Source of the DNA: Aedes albopictus
Lineage: Eukaryota > Arthropoda > Insecta > Diptera > Culicidae
Assembly: GCF_035046485.1 (NCBI RefSeq)
Contig: NC_085137.1
Coordinates: forward strand, 16,459,346-16,523,345
Direction of reading: 5' to 3'
DNA length: 64,000 nucleotides
The translations under genes were made by a program, and so were the position numbers. Position 1 is the stretch's first letter; each line of letters starts with the position of its first letter. The notes beneath the pieces are model-generated. The model made no database searches. It saw only the letters and a list, made by a program, of their open reading frames with translations, and was not told where the DNA came from. Positions 56,808-64,000 of the stretch are shown in pieces.

Positions 56808-57330
56808 TAGAGCTATTGGGGAGATTCCTTAGCGAACTCCTGGAAAGATCATCAAAGGAACTTCTGGAGCAATCCTTACAGAACTTCAAGAGAAAACCTT
56901 TGTTGGAATTCTAGAAGAATTTTTGAAAGATATCCTGAAGGAATCTCTGAGGAAACTCCTGAACTAGTTCCTGAAGAAACTCCTGTATGAATTCTTAAGG
57001 GAACTTCAGAAGGAATCCATGAAGAAACTCTCAGACTAATCTCTGAAGGGCCTCCTATGAGAATCAGTGAAAGATTTTCTGGATGAATCTCTTATGTATT
57101 TTTAGGAGGCATCGCTGAATCTTCTCGAAAAAAATTCCGGAGGAACTCCTGGAGTTTTCCCTGTCGAGATCTTCCTGAGAGATCTAGTGAAAAAAAAAAT
57201 CTATGATAAAACTCCTGGAAGCGACCCTGAAGAATTTTCTGGAGGAATCCCAGATGGATCTCCAGGAGGCATCACCGAATCTTCAGGAAGAATCTCTGAA
57301 GAAACTTCTGGAGAGATGTAAATGAGGAAT

Positions 57331-59446
57331 AATTAATGCAATCTAACGAAAAATGAAAACAAATGTTCTAAGAGTTGAGAAATCAATTATTGTAGTCAAT
57401 CATTTATGATAGTGATCGTAAGATTTTTTTATCTCAACTTTATGTAAACTTAAGTTTGTTCGTGCACTGATCACCGGCGCGAAAAATGAAAATCTGCGGC
57501 GTGACAAACAGCGGCGTATGGCGCGCCGGCGATACCTTGGTTGGCGTCATCGTGGGACAGAAAGTGTCGGCGGTGGCGGCGTGGCGGCGCACAGGTCTAG
57601 CTCCAAATTGGTAAACCTAGCTCAATCAATAACAAATACGATCCTTCAAACTATGTTTCATCCAATAATCATCTGAAATCAAATGATTTGATCTGAAATC
57701 AAATGATACCAGAAACTACGCCACCGCCCATAGAAGAATCTTTACGGATGGATATGAGGTGATTGAAAGGTGGTAGCAATACTTTGATGAGCTGAACTGA
57801 AAAGGGTGAATGAAATGACAATACGGTCGATGGTAAATAGTATGGTGATACAATTCACCATCAGAAAGCCCATGCTGAAACTCATCTCCGCTCCGATTGA
57901 TAGAGTTTTCCCATTATCCAGCCAATTCCCGTCGTTATCCAAAACACTTTGCCAATTTTCGGATCATCCGTTAAAAGGCAATCCAGCCCCAATCAAGGCG
58001 TCCCATCAGAGCCCCTGCGCCATTGTTTGCCTATCTTTATTGTAACAATTTTCAATAAAAACACTCCGTAATTACTGTGGTCATTCTCCCCACTGACTGC
58101 TGGTACTAGCCAGCACTGGCTGGTTTTCCACCGAGGGGCTATTTTTAGGTTGATTCTGTTTTTTTTTCAGTTGGGCTACTGACGATTCTCTTGTTCAAAA
58201 AAAAACCCAGACGGTCCATCACAAAAGCTTAATCCTTTTGTTCTCAGCTCTCGGTTGTCGCCGTTCCGAGAAAAAAAAACTTCCTGCAAAAAAATTGAAA
58301 GGATCATTTGAATGAAACTGAATAAACGTGCTCCCCTCTCCTTCTCCGTATTTCCGACACTGCTGGTTGTTCTCTGGGTTGAAAGGGGAAAATTGGGGCG
58401 ACGAGGGAAAACGAGAAAATCACAAACCATCACTGACCCAAAATTCCCATCAGTTGCAAGCCCGCAGAAAGCAATTGCTACCACTATGCCAGGAATGATG
58501 TTTCTTGTCGGATGTCAGAGCTGCTAGTTTTTCAATGTATGAAAAGGTCAAACATTTTATCAATTAGTGACGCCTTCTGGGAACATTGTCTCACTCATTA
58601 CTAATTAGTCAACCTTCATCTATATTGATTCGTAACATTATCTGTTAGGAACGGAACTTTTTTCTCAAACTGGCAACACTGCCAACACCACTCACTCAGC
58701 CCCCCGCCCGTACAGCAAAACTAAGTGCACGATCACACAGAACATGCTTCATCAATTTTAAATGTGGTGCATGCTGCTACCAAACCATGAACTGGAAGGG
58801 TTATATGACTTTTTTTTTGTCGCTCTCTCACATCCTATTCGTTGATGCATCAAAGCTACTCGCTCGGTCTATGGTGGCTCCACCGGGGAGCTCATCTCGA
58901 GTCCCTAATGAAAGCTTTGTTCTTTCTGTTTGAGGACTAGGAGGGGTGGTGGCCATGTACTTGACAATACGATAATATAGGAACAAGGGAAAAACTGTAC
59001 GGAGGCTAAAGGGGACTGTTGAAAATTGTTCCAAATCGTAAAACAGATGCATTGGTTGGATGGAAAAGTTCCTGGGGGAAACTGAGGTTATGAGAGCATA
59101 TCAAAGAAGTGCATGGCTTTTAGGATTTAGATTATACCGGAAATGAAAATTGAGACCAAATTGCTAAAAATCTTGTATGATGGTTTTTCCCCCAAGGCAA
59201 CATTGAAATAGTTTGTGGGAAACACATGCAAGTTATATTTAACAGGGTGCTGAACCGTTTTGACAGTGGCTCCCTTTCGGGCATTTTTCCTCCATAACAC
59301 AACCAATTGCAAATCAATTGATTTGATTTTTTTTGTACACGGCAAGATGCGTATCTCCTCGAGGTTAATAAATAAAGTCAATTGGTTCAAAATTTACTGA
59401 GTTTCAGAGGAAAATGTCCTATAATAAAGCCCTGCAGATTAAATGT
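57331..59446. other. Probably single-copy DNA with a GC-rich patch
   Basis: 57470-57600 is GC-rich with repeated GGCGGCG/GGCGCG words. 57660-57705 has a short direct repeat of CTGAAATCAAATGAT. The rest is mixed DNA with short opposing ORFs and no domain. Confidence 0.35.
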
Positions 59447-59908
59447 CACTTTCCCGACATGACAGACGTCAGAACCTAATTTGGCGCTAACGTAGACGCT
59501 GACCGTTACTTTGTGATGATCAAACTATGCCCAAAACTTTCCGTCATCAACAATGTGCAGTACAGGCGACCACCACGATACAACATTAAGTGACTGGAGC
59601 AACCGGATGCCCCATACACGCACTATCTTGATACAGCGTTACCAAACGATGAGCTCGATGTGATTCCTCTAAAGAACTGCTGAAGAACTGTAAAAGCAGG
59701 CATTGACGATGCGGCTGAGAGCACTATCGGGTACGTGGAATGCAGTCGACGGAGCAAATGGTTCGACGAAGAATGAAAAGCAAATGTGCAAGTGAAGAAG
59801 GTTGCACAGGCGGTAATGCTGCAGCATATAACCCGGCAGAACTTAGAACGATACAGGTTCGGGTTTGACGTTTCTGATGAACTGCAGGTGGTTACAGGAG
59901 GTTTTTGA
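59447..59908 (+). pseudogene. Decayed LINE fragment (endonuclease end to RT linker)
   Basis: One plus-strand frame with in-frame stops reads HFPDMTDVRT, GANVDADRYFVMIKL, RRPPRYNIK, then AGIDDAAESTIGYVECSRRS and KWFDEE, then VAQAVMLQHITRQNLERYR. The DxDHYLV-like block is the C-terminal endonuclease motif of LINEs; its His is replaced by Arg here (DADRYF). The IGY..SRR.KWFDEEC block is the usual linker. The copy is dead and truncated on both sides. Confidence 0.72.
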
Positions 59909-60359
59909 GGGATTGCATAAGATAGACTGGATGCCCCATTCAACCATTAAAAAATCTTTCTAAAAACCATTAAAGTTTTTCAAAAACCTAAGATATCTCA
60001 TGCAACTCCCCTCAACCTCAACTGCATGTAACTTTATAAAACCTGAAACCCTTAAAACTACCCCTTCATAACCCGTCAAGAGCCCTGAACCCTCTTGAAA
60101 TTATACGAAACTCCATCCAGCCCTCTGATAAAGGGATGTCCATTAACCTCGTGACCATTTTTTCTGAACTGTGAACACCCCCTCTCCAACCATGGTTTTG
60201 CGTGGTTTCATGCTGGAAGCTCCTTACAAGGTCCTTGCAAACATTTTTTTTCAAAAAATTCAACCAGCCCAGGTGTGAAGCAGCTCTAATCAATAGGAAG
60301 ATGTCAAATGGAACTTTCTCCAAATATCATTAACTTGGAAATTACTTTAGGAACCCCTT
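59909..60359. repeat. Degenerate CCTTAAAAC/CCCTTC spacer
   Basis: AAACCTGAAACCC-like words hint at the second repeat family, much decayed. No gene. Confidence 0.35.
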
Positions 60360-63300
60360 CATAAAACCTTCCTTTGATTCCCTTCAAAATTTCTCCAAGG
60401 ACTCCTTTAGGAAATTCTTCAGGAATTCATTTAAAAAAATCTTCAACGTATTACTTTTACGTGCTCCTTAAGAACATCTTCCTCTTGAGTTCCCACCAGA
60501 AATTTCTCCAAGAATTCAACTTCCATACTCCAAAGCTTCCAAGAGTCTTGTCAAAAATTTCCTCTAAGTTTTTTTTCTTTTTTATTTCGTACAAGAATTC
60601 TTCCAGGAAATCCACAGATTTCTTCAGAAATTCTTCTCGGAATTCTATAAGAAGTTTCCCTGGAAATACCTTCAGCAATTCTCTGTGGGATTCATCCATA
60701 AAATTGTCCAAGACTTCCTTTAAGACATATTCTGTGGATTTCTTCCGAAATTGCACCATAGATTCCTTATAATCTACTAAGGTTTCTTTTAAGAAACACC
60801 TGCAGCTATTTCTTTAGAAGATTTTCCAGAGATTCGTTAACCCTTGTCATGGATTGGGGTCATTATGACCCAGACCGGTACATTGAGTATACTCTACGTC
60901 AACAAGGTGCACGACAAAAGTTAAGAAACTACTTCAGGGCTTCCAACACAGAATTTCTCCAAGAATTCTTTCAGGTAGATTTCAGTGGGTTCCTTCTGAA
61001 ACTCCGGTAGTGATTCTTTTATATATACTATATAGAGATTTGTTTGCAAAATCCTTCAGAAATGTCTCCAGTGATTCATTCAAAATTTTTGCAGAGAATT
61101 TCGTTCAAAGATTTGTTTCATAGATTTTTCCACTTGTTTTCCAAAAACCCAAAAAAAAAAAATCTGAAGGAAATGTTGAAAAAAAAAAAGGAATACCATG
61201 AATTTCTGGAAAAACTGGAGAACCCTGGTGATGATTTTTTTCTGATGCTTTTCCGGCAACATTTCTGAAAGAATCCCGGAAAAAAGGTTTATATGAATCC
61301 TTACCAATCTTAAGTGGAATTTTTTGGAGGAACTTTTGGAGAAACACCTAGAGGAACTGCCACAAGAATATTTTGAGTTTTTAAAAATAAATTCTGAATA
61401 AATACCTAATGGAATACGTTAATATATGGAGTAAAACGTGAAGAAATCAATCAGGAGAAATTCCAAACATAATTTCTGAAGCAGTCCCATGAAAATATGA
61501 ATCGTTAGCCCTAGATAAACCCTGGAGGAATCTTTGGAAAATTTTCGAATCTCTGTGAAAAAAATCACCAAAGAATTCTTGGATGAGTTTCTGAAAAAAA
61601 TTAAGAGAATTTATACAGCATTTTCTCTAGGGATAACTCTATGGATTTGTCCACGGATGTTTGATAGATTTATGTAGACATTTCTCGAGAATTTATTTTT
61701 CAGGTATCTAGAAAAAAGCTTAGCTACGCGTTTATCCAGGTATTCCTACAGGAGTTCCTTCGAAAATAGGATCACTTATTGCTCCATGAATACCTACAGA
61801 AAATCATCAAAGAATTTTATTCGAGGATTTTTTTTTTCTAAAAAATCCACAACTTTTCTAGGAACTTCCCCAAGAGTTTCCCCAAAAGTTTTTTCAGGTA
61901 TTTCAGAAAATTCTTCAAGAGTTTCTCCTGGAGTTCCTATTTAGATATTCCTCTAGGAATTCAATTCAGAGATCTACATGAGATTTCTACAGGGATTCCT
62001 TCAGGGCTACCTTTATATACATCATTACAGACTTCTTTAGAATTTTGGACATTTCTTCAAAAATTTAAGCAATGATTTTTTTTTCAAAGTTCTTCCCTGG
62101 AGTTTTTTTTTTTTAGAAATTTCACTAAAATTTCTCTGAAAATCCTACAATTTACAATCTTGCAATTCTTCGAAGTGTTCCTCTAGGAATTCCCAGAGAA
62201 ATTCCTTCAGGGATTCCTGCAAAAATTAATTCAAAGATTAAATTTGGAAATTGATTCTGTGGTATCATCAGCAATATCTCCCGGGATTCTTTCAGAGATT
62301 CCTACAGAAATTGCGTCAGACATTCCTCCGAGTATTGGTTTTTCAGAGGTTCTTACAGAAATTGCACAAATATTACTGTACAAATTCTTGAAAAAAAACC
62401 TGAAATATAATCTAAAGAAATCTCTGGTTAGAAACAATAAAAAATGCTAGAGGAATTCTTTTGAAAAATAAAAAGATTTTTTTGAAGGAATCTTTGAAAG
62501 ACTACACCAAAACCTCTATTTAGGTAATGAGTCGGGACTGCCTAAATAGAATTTTTACCTAAATGGATTCATTACCTAAATGGATTCAGTTTATTGCCTA
62601 AATAGAATATAAGGTTGCAAAGAAGTTTTAGAAGGGAGAGTTACTGGGATATTTAAAGGAGGTCATGCGGAGTTTCAGATGGCTTTTAAGGAGTTTCTGG
62701 AGGGGATGGGTTTCAGAAGGGGAGGGGCTTCAGGAGCGTTTTCGGGGGTTTTGGAGAGTCTTAGATCAGAATTATCATTCATATGACTAGCTGGACACGA
62801 AACACGAAAAACCCTGCAAAATTCCGCCAGACTGAAAAAAATATTGAATGTTGGGTCAAAATCGGGTCAAGTTTTATCGTATGTTGGGCCATTGTTGGAC
62901 CAACATCGAACATCTGTTGGGTTTGGTGGCCAAAATAAAAACAGGTGAATGATAGGTTGATGTCGGGTTTGACGTCATCAATGCTGGAGCTGATATCAAT
63001 TGAATGATGGAAGGATGGTTGCTTATCTCAATTTCAGCTGGAGATGACGCTGAATAGTGGAACTTTTCAACACTGCATGGAAGGGGGGGGGGGGGGGGGG
63101 TTTAGGGCGCATATCTCCACATTGCATCCCCCTCCCCTCCCCCTTATCCCCTTAACACAACTCAAACTGATCTGAACACAATCAAATTCCATTTAGATAA
63201 CGTTTCCTAAATGGAGGAACCTAATAGATTTAACCTAAATGGATCCTACCTAAATGGAGGTTTGAGTGTACCTAGAAGAACTGGAGAACTCTCTGGAAGT

Positions 63301-63850
63301 AAGGAATAGATTTTGCAGTAATATCGTAGTTGCTTTGAGGTCCTTCGAAGAAATTCCCGAAGCATCACTGAACTTTATGAAAGAATCCCAGACGAAAGGT
63401 TTAAATAAATCGTAAGGAATACCTGGAGGAACTTCTAGAGAAATACCTGTAGGAACATTCACGAGAATCTCTTGAGTGTTTTAAGAGGAATATCTAAGAA
63501 TATATCTTAGAGAATCCCTGAATATATGGAGTAAAATATGCAGGAGTCAACCAAAATAAATTCCAACAATAATTTCTTAAAAGGTTACTGAATTTTTTGA
63601 ATTCTAAAGAAAAACCCTGGAAGAATCTCTGAAAGAATCTCCGAATCTATGTAAAAAATGCACCTTTTGAAAAAAATCTTTGGAAGAATTCTTGAAATAT
63701 TCCTGAAGAAATCTCAAAAGAAAACTTCTGGAGGAAATTCCGATAATAATACGGAGGAATTTTCTTTAGAATTTTTTTAAAAAGTACATGAGAAGATAAA
63801 CATTCTAAAATTATTCTCGGAGGAATCTTCAGAGTTTTTGCCAAAAAGGA
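60360..63850. repeat. Degenerate repeat tract with at least three orientation flips
   Basis: TTCC orientation 60360-61150, GAA 61160-61690, TTCC 61700-62420, GAA 62430-62500 and again 63271-63850. It is interrupted by a MITE (62505-63268) and, at ~60838-60930, by a non-repeat GTCATTATGACCCAGACCGG patch. Confidence 0.7.
62505..63268. mobile_element. TA-flanked MITE with CCTAAATGGA subterminal repeats, 764 bp
   Basis: The ends CACCAAAACCTCTATTTAGG and the complement-like CCTAAATGGAGGTTTGAGTG are flanked by TA (62503-62504, 63269-63270). CCTAAATRGA occurs at least seven times in the outer ~100 bp at both ends, as expected for transposase-binding subterminal repeats. The interior includes an 18-G run (63083-63100) and GTTGGGT-type words. 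No transposase is present. Confidence 0.85.
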
Positions 63851-64000
63851 AAACCTGCAAGAATGCCCCTTTCGCGATAATTACGGACAAATTTCATGGG
63901 ATAAATTATTGATGGGGGGATTTTTTAGCTAAGTTTTTTTCCATGAGAACACTGTGTTTTTTGCTTCCCCGCTTTCTCGATTTTGCCGCGTTTCTGCCTT
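63851..64000. other. Window end, no feature seen
   Basis: Short mixed stretch without ORF or repeat signature. Confidence 0.3.

Larger units (their letters stand above)
53030..57330. repeat. 4.3 kb degenerate repeat tract (GAA orientation) with three insertions
   Basis: Units such as GAAGGAATTCCAGGAGGAATC, clearest at 53500-54740 and 54955-55300. Unlike the other long tracts it keeps one orientation throughout. It is interrupted by a SINE (54740-54952) and two TA-flanked MITEs (55791-56182, 56647-56807). The ORFs on both strands are repeat translations. Confidence 0.8.

Overview
The window reads as non-genic DNA from an insect, most likely an Aedes-type mosquito. This is inferred from the kinds of repeats present: tRNA-derived SINEs, a Jockey-like LINE, dense TA-flanked MITEs and very long degenerate GGAATTCC-type tracts. 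No database search was possible. I found no convincing host protein-coding exon, rRNA gene or functional tRNA. The window could be intergenic DNA or the inside of a very large intron.

Layout. 1-2707 is the 3' half of a non-LTR retrotransposon (intact reverse transcriptase end plus 3' UTR), with a 1.27 kb TA-flanked non-autonomous transposon in its UTR. 2.9-7.6 kb holds a small inverted-repeat element, a tRNA-derived SINE with a perfect 15-bp target duplication, and degenerate tracts. 7.65-10.6 kb looks largely single-copy. 10.6-15.3 kb has degenerate tracts carrying several MITEs and a solo LTR. 15.3-18.5 kb has another SINE and a dead LINE fragment. 18.5-25.3 kb is a deep nest: one degenerate tract is interrupted by successive elements up to four levels deep. 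27.9-32.2 kb is a 4.2 kb DNA transposon with inverted repeats of about 0.5 kb and a decayed DDD/E transposase. A hAT-type MITE sits inside the transposase, and a further inverted-repeat element sits inside that MITE. 33-37.8 kb holds MITEs, including a Mutator-like one inside a fold-back. 37.8-40.8 kb, 45.4-50.6 kb, 53-57.3 kb and 60.4-63.9 kb are long degenerate tracts dotted with SINEs and MITEs. A 500-N assembly gap lies at 41907-42406.

The annotation is therefore mainly a stratigraphy of transposable elements. The two points most worth following are the nested transposon with the unusual transposase (27937-32171) and the origin of the degenerate ~12-bp repeat tracts. Those tracts make up roughly a third of the window and repeatedly flip orientation. 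Most insertion events are dated relative to each other by exact target-site duplications read directly from the sequence.
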